From Bacillota bacterium (GTDB taxonomy: Bacteria > Bacillota > Clostridia > Christensenellales > UMGS416), in the NCBI GenBank assembly GCA_023421955.1, contig JAEZSE010000050.1, positions 136,730 through 200,729 of the forward strand: a stretch of 64,000 bases of DNA, written 5' to 3'. The translations under genes and the position numbers were made by a program. The stretch's first letter is position 1, and the number at the start of each line of letters is the position of its first letter. The notes under the pieces are model-generated. The model had not been told where the DNA came from. It saw only the letters and a program-made list of their open reading frames with translations, and ran no database searches. This document shows, in pieces, positions 8,564-19,500 of the stretch.

Positions 8564-10232
8564 AACGCAAACTCCTCAGTGCCTTGAAAATTGCCTGATC
8601 GGTATTGCGGCAGTCTGCAATGAGTTCACCAAAAACGGTCTCAAAACGCTTAATACGCGCCTGAAACTCATCGTCCGTTATCGGGTTATACATAACCTTT
8701 ATGTCAAAGTAGCTGCCTGGATTGAAGGAGTATTTCCCATCTTTTAGGTCTGCGAAAGTTTTTACAACACTAAATTCATCATCGTCTACTGCGCCGTTGA
8801 CTGTGTCGATTATCCTCTGTTCCTCGTCTTCGGACAACAGTGTTTTTTGGTTTTTTCCATCTTTGATTTTTGTTCCAAGAGTGGACGCATCCACTAACAC
8901 CACTTTGCCTGAAGTGTTGCCTTTATCGATGAAGATGATTGACACATTTGTACCTGTAGTGGCGAAGATATTGCTGGGCATAGAAACAACCGCTCGGAGC
9001 CAGCCCTCATTTACAAGGCGCATCCGGATTTTGTTAGCAATGCTGGTCGCCTTGCCTTTGCCAGCGGTCAAAAAGCCTGTCGGCACGACCACGGCGGCTT
9101 TGCCCTTGGGGGCGAGGGAGGAGATGATGTGTTGCAAGAACAGGAGGTAAATCTCCATCTTGTCGACATCTTTGTTCGGAATTTTTGGCACCCCAGCGAA
9201 GAAGCGTTTCTTGAACGCCTTGGCGGTTTCGCTCTCATCCTCCACGGCGGACTGTTTGCTTGCGTCGACGCGGTCGCGCCAGTCGGAAAAGTCCAGCTTG
9301 AACGGCGGATTGCTGACGATGTAATCAAAGCCGTCCTTTGGTTCCCGTTTGATCAGGTGGTACGGTTCCGTCATGGTGTTGCCCTGTACCACGTTCAACA
9401 GCGAATGGGCAAGGTTGTTGAGGATCAGATTCATGCGGAGCAGCGTCGAGGATTTCTGGCTGATGTCCTGGGAATAGATGGTGCAGCGATCCTCGCCGAT
9501 CTGGTGAGCGAGACTCATCAGCAGGGAGCCCGTCCCCGCGCCGGGGTCGCAGCACTTGGCGTTGGAAACTTCGCCGACGACCAGTATTTCAGACATGATC
9601 CGCGCTACGGCGTGGGGTGTGTAATACTCGGCATATTTACCGCCGCCGTCTTTGTTGTAATCCTTGATGAGGTATTCGAAGATAGTGGCGAAGAAGTCGT
9701 ATTTTTCATGGAAGATATCGCCGAAGTTGCAGAGAAACAGCTTGTTGACGATGGCGCGGCAAAAACCGTCGCGCTTGGCTTCCTCTACCACGTACTGGCT
9801 GATGCCGCTGAACAGCCGGATTTTTTCGCCGCCGGATGTGCCGACGGAAAAGATGTCGGCGTTCAGCGACGCTACCGAACGCATGGTGTCGTCAAACAAC
9901 TTTGCAAACTCGGGAGCGTTCTGGCTGTTAAACATATTGGATATGTAATGCTCCCGGTTCAGCTTGGCAACACCCGGCGGTAGAATCGCAAGCAGCAATT
10001 CATATTCATCATCGGGCAGCGACTTCAAGAGTTCTTCGAGGTTCTCAGCTCTCTGGTACTTGGCGTCCAGCTTGCGAACCTCAAAGAAGAACTTGTCGTT
10101 CATGAACTTGTACAGGAACACTTCGGTGATGATCTTATACTCGTTGCCGTCGTTCCCTAAGCCGTGGTTCGCACAGATGGCTTTCAAGTCGTCTACAAGC
10201 TGCTTTGTTCTATCCCTGACGGTCAAATTCAT
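8550..10232 (-). CDS. hsdM: Type I restriction-modification methyltransferase subunit
   Basis: The N6-adenine methylase of the type I system. Motif I is DPGAGTGS at residues 229-236 and the catalytic NPPF is at 308-311. An N-terminal HsdM helical domain (KQLVDDLKAI..., residues 10-130) precedes it. About 560 residues, normal for the family. ATG 10232 overlaps the hsdR stop as TGATG, with AGGAG 12 bases upstream; a TTG at 10244 would add four residues but sits directly on the AGGAG. No disruption is seen in the catalytic motifs. Confidence 0.92.
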   Translation of the reverse strand: MNLTVRDRTKQLVDDLKAICANHGLGNDGNEYKIITEVFLYKFMNDKFFFEVRKLDAKYQRAENLEELLKSLPDDEYELLLAILPPGVAKLNREHYISNMFNSQNAPEFAKLFDDTMRSVASLNADIFSVGTSGGEKIRLFSGISQYVVEEAKRDGFCRAIVNKLFLCNFGDIFHEKYDFFATIFEYLIKDYNKDGGGKYAEYYTPHAVARIMSEILVVGEVSNAKCCDPGAGTGSLLMSLAHQIGEDRCTIYSQDISQKSSTLLRMNLILNNLAHSLLNVVQGNTMTEPYHLIKREPKDGFDYIVSNPPFKLDFSDWRDRVDASKQSAVEDESETAKAFKKRFFAGVPKIPNKDVDKMEIYLLFLQHIISSLAPKGKAAVVVPTGFLTAGKGKATSIANKIRMRLVNEGWLRAVVSMPSNIFATTGTNVSIIFIDKGNTSGKVVLVDASTLGTKIKDGKNQKTLLSEDEEQRIIDTVNGAVDDDEFSVVKTFADLKDGKYSFNPGSYFDIKVMYNPITDDEFQARIKRFETVFGELIADCRNTDQAIFKALRSLRYENK

Positions 10233-13200
10233 CAGACTGCCCAACTCCTGTATTCTTCGAAATATTCTCTGGCGACGATATCGCCGATCTGTTTGGTTGT
10301 GGTGGCGTCCGGCTTGAGCTTCACGCCGCTGAAATTATCGAATATCAGCCTCATCAGCCCTTGTTTGAAATACGCCTCATTTTTGATCAGAGCTTCTTGG
10401 TGAAGCAGGTTCTCGTCTGTACGCTGCTTTATGCCCAGCAGGGCTTGATTAATGGCGACCATTCGGTTGCCCCAACCGGGGAAATTCAGCTCCGTGAGCC
10501 GCTTATGCACACGGGCGAATTTCGGGTCTCCTTGGTATTTATCAGCCAGCATCCTGTCGCGGCGGTTCTGGTCGCTGATGCGGTCATATATGCTCCGCAG
10601 GATTCTGATGTCGCTTTCCAGTTCCTCCGGCGTGGGTGTTTCGGTCAGCTTCTTCTTTTTGAACAACCGCTCCAGTTCCTCATAGAGGGTGACATATACG
10701 GGGTCTTTATGGTCAAAGTTCTGCTGCATCGCCTCGCGGGTTTTGCGGACTTGTTCTTTATAATCATCCACCAACCCGAGGGGCAGTTCGCGCTCGCTCA
10801 CCTTGCGGAAGGAGAACACGATCTCCTCAAGTGCCATGTTGAGGATGTTTGAGTTGTCCTCGGCATTTTCCAATGCCTCGCGCTGGTTGATGAGGGCAAG
10901 GCGATTGTTTACCTCAGTCAGCAGGTTGTTTAGCTTTTTGAAGTCGAGCCTGTCGGCAAGCTCGTCGTGACCGTAGGTACGGATAAGGTTGCCGAGCACC
11001 TTGGCGTTTTCCAACGCCCGCTTCAGTTCAAGGATTTCTGCGCGGTCGTCAATATCGCTGATCTGCTCACTAAACCGCTCGGCGTTTTGAGTATCGTAAT
11101 AGAACAGCTTCTCTTGGATTTGCCCGATTTCGGCTTCGATTTCCTCCGCTGACTTGAACAGCGTGCTGTACTGCTGCCATTCGTCGCCAATTTCTTCTTC
11201 AAACTCCTTGAAGTAGGCGGCGTTGGTTTTATCAAACTCGCGCCGAATGTCGGCAAAGTCCACCACAAAGCCATAGCGAAAATCTTTGTAGGGACGGTTC
11301 ACCCGCGTTAGTGTCTGGAGCAGGTTGTGGTCTTTGACCACGCGATTCAGATAGAGTTTTTTCAGCCGCTTTGCGTCGAAGCCCGTCAGGAGCATATTAT
11401 AGACGATGAGCAGGTCGATGTTACCGAGCTTAAACTCATCGCGGTTGTTGCGGCGCGTTTCTTTGTCATCCACATCGTGCAGGATCAGCGATGTCTTTAT
11501 CGCCGGGTGCTTCTCGCCGATGATGCGGAACAGTTCCTTCGCCTGTTCGCTGGTGTCGCAAACCACCATGCCGCCGATGGACGGATCGCCCAGCTTCACG
11601 CGGCTGGCAAGGAAGTCGTTGACGATATATTCCGCGAGCGGCTCCACAAAACGATGGTGGGCATAAACCACGCCCTTCTTGACAGAGCCGAGGGCAACCT
11701 CCAACTGCTCAAGGATTTCTTTGAGCCTTGCCTTGTAGGTGGTTTCAATGCCCTCCCGGATCAAGCGTAGGGTATAACCGTCTTCGATGGAGCGGCTGTA
11801 AAAATACTTGTGGATGTAATCACCGAACACATCTTTGCTATTGAAGCGCAACGGCTTGCCGTCGGCATCCTTGAGCTTCTGGTTCAGGAGCGGCGTACCT
11901 GTCAAGCCGATGATGATGGCGTCCGGGTCGCTCTCATACAGGTTGGCAAGAAAGCTGCCGTGTGGGTTGTAACTGCGGTGAACCTCGTCGATGAAATAGA
12001 CACGTTGGACATTGATGTCATAGTCGCTCTGTTTGACGACTTTGGAATCGGTGCTGAATTTTTGGATGTTGACGACCGTTATTTCGGGCGTTCCTTCGGG
12101 ATTTTCGATTGCGCCTTGCGCGGTGATATAGCCAACAAATTCGTCTTTGCTGTTGGCGATGTTCACCCGCAAGCCCCGGTTCTCGAATTCGTCGCGGGCT
12201 TGGGTCATCAGGTCGAGCCTGTCCACGATGAAATAAAACTTCGGCACCGTTTTGCGCTTTTGGAAATAATCCGTCAGGTAGGCGACATTGAAATAGGCAA
12301 GGGCGGTTTTGCCGCTGCCCTGCGTGTGCCATATGATGCCCTTGCGGACACCCTCGTCGAGCTTATGCGCGATAGCTAGCGTCGCAAACAGCTGCGGATA
12401 TCGCATGACGTGCTTTTCCAAGCCATTTTTCTCTGCAACATACACGATGCCGTACAGCAGAATGGTCTGCAAGCGTTCCCGGCTGAGAAGCGAGGATATA
12501 ATGCGGTTCGTCGGCTTATGCGGCGATTTATTGGTGATGTACTCCTCCGACGACTTGATCTGCGGCAGGTTATTGTCGCGCAGGATGAAATCTTCTGTTG
12601 TGTCATCGGACGGAAGAAGGCGGTCGAAAATGTCCGGGTTTTCCTCGCGAAAGCAATTGAAGCTGGCTTCCTTCGCCGCGACCGAGGCATAAAACGCGCC
12701 TTGAATCGGCACGGTCGAATCCGAGTCATACTCCATGTTGTTGGAGAAAATCATAAACTGCGTCGCGCCGATAAACCGCCGGAATTTCTTGTTCTGAAAA
12801 CGGGTGTTTATGCGGTTGCGCTCGGCAAGGATACCGTCTCGATTGTTTGGCTTTTTTACCTCGACAAACACCAGCGGAATGCCGTTGATAAGAATAGTGA
12901 TGTCTGGGCGAAACTCCTCTTCACCGTTTTTACAGGTTAGCTCTGTGCAAACATGGAAGCTGTTATTGTTGAAATTGTCAAAGTCGATCAGGCGAATGCC
13001 CGTCTTGGTCATCAGGCGTTTATAGAAAGCGCGTCCCAAATCGTCATAGTCTAGCAAGTCAGAAAGCTCAGACAGTAATGCCTGAGGATTGATTTCTTCA
13101 CTGGCATTCAACCGCTGGATGCTATTCGCGAAGATTTTGGTGAATATGTTGGTGTCGGTATCCCAAACGGCATTTTTCAAAGATACATACTCGTAACCGA

Positions 13201-13258
13201 GCCGCGTCAAGTGGAGCAACGCCGGGATTTTCACACGCGTGTTCTCGTTGAACGCCAT
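10232..13258 (-). CDS. hsdR: Type I restriction endonuclease subunit R
   Basis: The translocase and nuclease subunit of the type I system. Of 1,008 residues, the N-terminal nuclease domain has PDITILINGIPLVFVEVKKP with Glu133-x-Lys135; the helicase has QGSGKT (313-318), DEVH (424-427) and LTGTP, followed by a C-terminal helical region (RNRRDRMLADKYQGDPKF) that binds the methylase. ATG 13258 is preceded by GGAGGAGCCCAA; upstream in-frame starts lack a site. It is the first gene of the operon and runs directly into hsdM. All motifs are intact, so the system is probably active. Confidence 0.92.
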   Translation of the reverse strand: MAFNENTRVKIPALLHLTRLGYEYVSLKNAVWDTDTNIFTKIFANSIQRLNASEEINPQALLSELSDLLDYDDLGRAFYKRLMTKTGIRLIDFDNFNNNSFHVCTELTCKNGEEEFRPDITILINGIPLVFVEVKKPNNRDGILAERNRINTRFQNKKFRRFIGATQFMIFSNNMEYDSDSTVPIQGAFYASVAAKEASFNCFREENPDIFDRLLPSDDTTEDFILRDNNLPQIKSSEEYITNKSPHKPTNRIISSLLSRERLQTILLYGIVYVAEKNGLEKHVMRYPQLFATLAIAHKLDEGVRKGIIWHTQGSGKTALAYFNVAYLTDYFQKRKTVPKFYFIVDRLDLMTQARDEFENRGLRVNIANSKDEFVGYITAQGAIENPEGTPEITVVNIQKFSTDSKVVKQSDYDINVQRVYFIDEVHRSYNPHGSFLANLYESDPDAIIIGLTGTPLLNQKLKDADGKPLRFNSKDVFGDYIHKYFYSRSIEDGYTLRLIREGIETTYKARLKEILEQLEVALGSVKKGVVYAHHRFVEPLAEYIVNDFLASRVKLGDPSIGGMVVCDTSEQAKELFRIIGEKHPAIKTSLILHDVDDKETRRNNRDEFKLGNIDLLIVYNMLLTGFDAKRLKKLYLNRVVKDHNLLQTLTRVNRPYKDFRYGFVVDFADIRREFDKTNAAYFKEFEEEIGDEWQQYSTLFKSAEEIEAEIGQIQEKLFYYDTQNAERFSEQISDIDDRAEILELKRALENAKVLGNLIRTYGHDELADRLDFKKLNNLLTEVNNRLALINQREALENAEDNSNILNMALEEIVFSFRKVSERELPLGLVDDYKEQVRKTREAMQQNFDHKDPVYVTLYEELERLFKKKKLTETPTPEELESDIRILRSIYDRISDQNRRDRMLADKYQGDPKFARVHKRLTELNFPGWGNRMVAINQALLGIKQRTDENLLHQEALIKNEAYFKQGLMRLIFDNFSGVKLKPDATTTKQIGDIVAREYFEEYRSWAV

Positions 13259-13328
13259 TTGGGCTCCTCCTCCAATCGAACGTGATGTCGCCCGCATCTC
13301 TGGGCAGAGACACCACCCCATTCAAAAT

Positions 13329-13357
13329 ATTATATCAGAAAATGGCAATTGTTCCAA
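13329..13357 (-). promoter_or_regulatory. Promoter of the hsd operon
   Basis: On the minus strand TTGGAA (13357-13352), a 17-bp spacer and TATAAT (13334-13329) form a near-consensus sigma-A promoter 70 bp upstream of hsdR. The surrounding 244 bp between the giant methyltransferase gene and hsdR is otherwise without features I recognise. Confidence 0.65.
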
Positions 13358-13502
13358 TACCGGTCTGATATATCATGCTTTTTTCAACTTTCTCGACATG
13401 GCGTTCATTATTAGCTTTCGAGCTTAGAGACTATAGCCACACAGCATCGGCGACAGACCTAGAGAGGGACGCCATTTGGCGACCCTCTCAACATTCTTGC
13501 GC

Positions 13503-16500
13503 CTACCTCTCGTACCCAACCGCCCTACGCTCCGGCTCCGGCGCTTCCTCGTCCGGTTCCGCATCCATAATGACGTTCTCCTGCTGATCCATGTTCAGCA
13601 GGCTGTTGAGTTCCGCCAGCCGCGCCGTCTTCGCCTGGAGTTCCTCCTCCTTCCCGAACGGAACTTCGATCTGCTCCTTGGCTGTCTCCAGTTGCTGCTG
13701 GAGTGATTTAAGCTGCTCTCGGCAAACCTCCAGCTTTTCCGGGATATCGGCGAGGGCGTTGTCGAGGCGGGTGATGTTGCCATGCACATCGGTGCCTAGC
13801 GTTACCGTATGACCGAGTACCCCCTGTAGAGTGATCTGATACTGCTTCCTGAAGCTGTCGAAGGAGAAAAACATGGGGAAGCCCAAGTAGCTGCCCAGCT
13901 CCTGCGGTTCCGGGGTAGTCATCAATTTACAGGCTTCCAGGATGGCTGCGCCTGCGTGAGCCTTCTCGGTGTAGGAGATACCCTTGACCATCATGCCAGC
14001 GAACTTGCTCTGCGCATCATCTCTCGCAACGGAAACAGCCGCTGCCGTACTGTATTGTTCCAGGTGGGTGACATCCTTCCCAAAACCAGATATGCGTTCA
14101 TTCAGCAGTCGGGCCTCCTTGGGGAACCGTTGGAGTACCGCATCCTCCAGCGCATACCGCTGGCTTAGGTGATTGGCCTTCAGCAACTTGAGCTTGGAGA
14201 CCTGGATGTCCAAGTCCATCTTCTCCTTGATATAGGGGTTGCCTGTGGCAAGGGCCTTTACCTCCGCGTAGGAGAGCGCCGTCTCGTCAATATCCTCGGC
14301 GCTGCGGACCGGCGATTTTGAGGTCATGATTTGGCTGATGAACCGCTGTTTGTTCTCCAGAATCTGATACAGATACGCGTCGAAGGTGTTCTCCGTGACG
14401 TACCGGAAGATATGCACCTCCTCGTTCTTGTTACCCTGCCGGATTGTGCGTCCGGCTCGTTGCTCTAGGTCCCTCGGTCGCCATGGACAATCCAGATCAT
14501 GGCTAGCAATAAGTTTATCTTGCACGTTGGTGCCAGCCCCCATCTTGAACGTGGTGCCGATCAGGACACGCACCTGGCCTTTGCGCACCTTGGCGTAGAG
14601 CTCTTTCTTCCGGGTCTCGGTATCGGCCTCATGGATGAAGGCCACTTCCTCCGGCGGGACGCCACGAGCCTTGAGCTTCTCCCGGAAATCGTCATAAACA
14701 TTGAACGTGCCGTCGCCCTTAGGCGTTGAGAGGTCACAGAACACAAGCTGCGTCAGCCGCTTATCCTGATGCTGCTGCCAGAACTCGAATACACGGTCCA
14801 CACAGGCGTTTACCTTGCTGGCCTCGTCGTCCGGCAGCATCGGGTTCGCAAGCCGCTGGTCCAGCGCCAGTTTACGTCCGTCGTTGGTGATCTTGAGCAT
14901 GTTATCCTCATGGGGTTCCACCATGCGGTTGCGCACCTTCTCGGCGCGTGTCGCCAAATCAGCCACCATATCCCGCTGGAACTCGCTGGGCTTGACGGCG
15001 ACGTTGTGGTAGTTGGCCTTGGGGACGGGCAGGTTGAGCATGTCCGCCGTTTTGATATCGGCGACCTCGCGGAACATGCTCATCAATTCAGGTAAGTTAT
15101 AGAAGCGGGCGAAGCGCGTCTTGGCGCGGTAGCCGGTGCCCTCCGGAGCAAGCTCAATGGCGGTGATGGTCTCCCCGAAGGTGCTGGCCCAGCAGTCGAA
15201 GTGCTGGAGCCCGTGCCGACGTAGCGTCTCATATTGCAGATACCGCTGCATCGTGTACATCTCGGTGATGCTGTTGGAGATCGGCGTCCCCGTGGCAAAA
15301 ACGACGCCGCGACCTCCGGTCAACTCGTCCAAATACCGGCACTTCATATACAGGTCGGATGACTTCTGCGCCTCGGTCTGGGATAGGCCTGCCACATTCC
15401 TCATTTTAGTGTAGAGGAACAAATTCTTGTACGTATCCGCCTCGTCCACAAACAACCGATCTACGCCCAGCTCCTCGAACGTGACCACATCGTCCTTGCG
15501 GCCGGTCTCGATGAGTTTTTTGAGCCTCAGTTCCAGCGTCTTTTTGGTCTTCTCCAGCTGCTTAATGGCATACCGCTCGCCCTTGTTTTCCTTGAGCTCC
15601 CGGATGCCGCTGGTGATCTCGGCGATCTGCTCGCGAATTTGGTTCTCCTGCCGCTCGGCTGAGATCGGAATCTTCTCAAACTGCGAGTGCCCGATGATGA
15701 CCGCATCATAGTCGCCGGTCGCAATCCTCGCGCAAAACTTTTTGCGGTTCTTCGTCTCAAAGTCCTTTTTAGTGGCGACCAGGATGTTGGCCGAGGGGTA
15801 GAGCTGCAGGAATTCCGCTGCCCACTGCTCGGTCAGGTGGTTGGGCACGACGAACATGCTCTTGCTGCACAGGCCCAGGTGCTTGGATTCCATCGCCGCG
15901 GCTGTCATTTCATATGTTTTTCCCGCGCCGACGCAATGGGCCAACAGCGTGTTCCCGCCGTAGAGGATGTGGGCGACAGCATCTACCTGATGTTTCCGGA
16001 GCTTGATTTCCGGGTTCATCCCGGTGAAACGAATGTGGCTCCCATCGTACTCCCGCGGGCGAATGGAATTAAACCTCTCGTTGTAGAGCCGCGTCAGCCG
16101 TTCTCGGCGCTGCGGGTCCTCCCATACCCAGTTTTGAAAGGCATCCTTGATGGCCTCCTGCTTCTGCTGGGCAATGGCGGTCTCTTTTTTGTTCAGTACA
16201 CGGGTTTCTTTGCCGTTGTCATCAAGGACGGTATCGAAAATGCGGACATCCTTGAGGTTCAGCGTTTCCTCGATGATCTTATAGGCGTTGATGCGGTTGG
16301 TGCCGTAGGTGATGTTGGCCTTGATGTTGTTGCTGCGGTCGTCGCTCTTGCCCTTGATGTTCCAGTTGCCGGTGTGTTCAGAGAACAGCACGTCGATGTA
16401 TTTGCGGTATAGGTAGGGCGTTTCCAGCAGTTCCAGCATAAAGTCTCGCACGACATCCGGGGGAAGCCACGTCGCGCCCAGCCGCACGTCGATCTCCGAC

Positions 16501-19500
16501 GCCGACAGGTCCGCCGGTTGCACGGCTTCCAGAGCACGGATATTCACCGCAAGTGGTTCTCTCAGGTCGGGCCGCATCTTCGCCAACTCTTGGGCCAGCC
16601 GGAGCTTGCTTCGAACGTTGCCAGACAGATAAGCGTCGGCGGTGACGAAGGGACGGCGTTTCAGGTCGTAGAAAGCCCTGGGCACGTCGGCAGGGTCCTG
16701 GTCGCCGGTGTCCCGGAAGATCACACCCTGCAGGTCGGACTCAAGCTGCTCTTCGGACAGTCCGGTGAGGCTGCTCATATAGCCCATGTCCACACAAGCT
16801 TTTTCAGCGATGGAGATTGCAAGGGCTTCCGAGGCGGTGTCCACATGGCTGACGGTCACGCGCTGCTTGATCGTCCGCTTCGTGAACATGTCAGCCTTGC
16901 GCTGCAGGTCGCCGTTCTCGTCCAGAACTTCGAGAGAACACAGCAGCGCGTAGGAGCTGTCGTCGGAAAACGCCATCTCGTTACCGCGGCTGTTCAGCAG
17001 GCCATAATTGGATACAAAGATGTCGTAGAGACGGCCAAGCTTTTGCTGCTGCTCCCGGATGGCATCGTCTCCGTAGTCCTCCAACTGGCGCTCGATGAGC
17101 TCGCGGGCGCAATCCCGCAGGGCGACCATGCCCTTGATGCGCCCTCGGGCCGTAATGGAGGTGTCCACCTTGTTCATCCGGCTGTTTTCCCGGAAGTAGA
17201 TCTGGCCGTCCACGACGGTGAAGCTGAAGTTGCGTACGCTGGGATCGGCGGGAATGGACGTATCCGCTACCTCGTCGCCCTCTTCTTCGCGGTCCAACTC
17301 CTCATATTCAGCGTGGATGTTCTCCAGAGCCTCCTGAAGCTGCTCGGCCAGGTCGTCGTTCTCATGGGGCAGGCAGGTCGTTTCCCGTGCATTGCCATAC
17401 ATCCGGTCGTCGTAGGCCATGCGGCCTAGTATCATGTCCGGGTTGTCGGCGAAGTATTGATTGACCGTGATACCGTCCTCGGTCTCGCCAAGGTATACCC
17501 ATGCCGGTAACACATCGGTAATGCGGTCGCGCTTCTGCAGGAAAAGGATGTCAGTTGTGACCTCGGTGCCCGCATTGGCAAGAAAGACGTTGTTTGGGAG
17601 CCGGACAGCGCCCAGCAGGTCGGAGCGCTGGGCGATGTATTTGCGGACCTCCGGGCTCTGTTTGTCCAACGTCCCCTTGGAAGTGATGAAGGCGATGAGC
17701 CCACCCGGGCGTACCTTATCGAGGGTCTTGGCAAAGAAATAGTCGTGGATAAGGAATTTGTGCTTGTCGTATTTCTTGTCGGAAACGCCATACCCACCGA
17801 AAGGAACATTGCCGATGGCCAGATCGAAGAAGCTGTCCGGCAGGTTGGTCGTCTCATACCCTTGCACGGCGATGTTGGCATTCTGGTAGAGCTGCTTCGC
17901 AATTCTACCTGTGATGCTGTCCAACTCCACGCCGTAGAGCTTGCAGTCCTTCATGCTCTCCGGTACAAGGCCGAAGAAGTTGCCGATGCCGCAGGCCGGT
18001 TCCAGCACGTTGCCGTTACGGAATCCCATGTTTTCCAGGCAGGCATAGATCGCCTTGATGGCGGTGGGGCTGGTATAGTGGGCGTTTAGGGTGGAGCCAC
18101 GGGCGAGCTCATACACCTCACTGTCCAGCAGTTCCTTGAGCTCGGTATACTCCTTGGCCCACTGGGGGTTGGCGTCATCGAACGCCTGCGGCAGGCCGCC
18201 CCAGCCGACATACCGGGACAGAACTTCCTGTTCGCTAGCATCAGCAAAGCGATTCTCGGCCTCCAACAGCTTGAGCAGACGGATCGCGGTGACATTGGCG
18301 GCATACTTCGCCTTTGAGCCGCCATGGCCCAGGTTATCGTCGGTGATGCGGAAGTTCCGCAGAGGTTCGCTTTGAATTCGCTTCGCTTCGCGCGGAGCGT
18401 TCTCGGATAGAGATAAATGACTTGGCTCCGGGTCATCTGGCAGCGCCACGTCCATCTCCACATAGTTGTGGTCACCGGGCTCTGGGCTATCGATGGTTAC
18501 GGTATCCCCTTGGTGGGAGATCAGGATGTCGCCGGTCACCTGTACCCAATCCGGTACGCCGGGATTGTCGGCACGGAGGATGATGCTTTCTTTTTCGGCT
18601 GGTTCTCCCGCGTCAGCGGTGGTATCAATCAGGTGGTCGTTGAGCGGATTTTCCCGTAGCAGCCTGTCAAACTCCGCGCGTGTCAGGTCTTTGCTCAACA
18701 GCGGAAAGCGCGCATCCCGCAGGGAAACGACATCAGCGCCAAGGGCGTTGACCTCATATTCATCCGCACCCAGATAGACCGTGCTGCCGAGGGGGAGGAC
18801 GTACCGGGCGGTATCCCGCGACGCAGGCGTCGACACCGAGAGGTCCGGTGCGCGGCTCAGAATCCCGCGGACATACGCTTCCTCTGCGGCCTGCTGGCGG
18901 CGTTCTGTCATCTGTTGCTGGTAGGTGAGCAGGTATTCCTTTTCCTTGGGGTTCAGATACCTGTCGGCGGCGATGAGCTCACCGATGCGCTTAGCCACCT
19001 TGGGCCATGTCAGCAGCAGCTTCGCGTTCGGGTCGGTGGACTCACCGCGGCGCAAGGTGATACCCTTGGGATCATGCCACTCGTCAATCCCCGTACCGGT
19101 GATGGCGGGGTACTGACCGCCGGTGCCGTATTCGTGCTTCAGGAAGTCAGCGTTATCCTTGGTTGAGGCATTCCGCGCGAACTGCTCAGCGATGCGGTAT
19201 TTCCCATCTTGAACGCCGCTACCCCGCTGCAGGATGAAGTCGATGGCCTCCTGCGGGATCAAAAAAGCGGTGGTCTTTTCAGCCGCCGCCTGTTCGATGA
19301 GCGTCATCTGCTGCCGCTCGCTGGGTAACCCGTCTGGGGGTTCGTCGAGGAATTCACCTAGCAGTATCATGCCGGCATAGTGCCCGGCTATCACGCGCCA
19401 ATCAAAGTAGCTCTGGGAAGCCTTCGCGTCGAAGCTGCCCTCCCAGAGGTGTAGTACGTTCTCAGAGGGCTGATATCCGGCCTGCAGGGCTGGCAGTTCC

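Noticed and set aside
9129..9983. 284-codon plus-strand frame inside hsdM
   Set aside because: Antisense shadow; hsdM motifs on the minus strand are complete and the frame has no start context.
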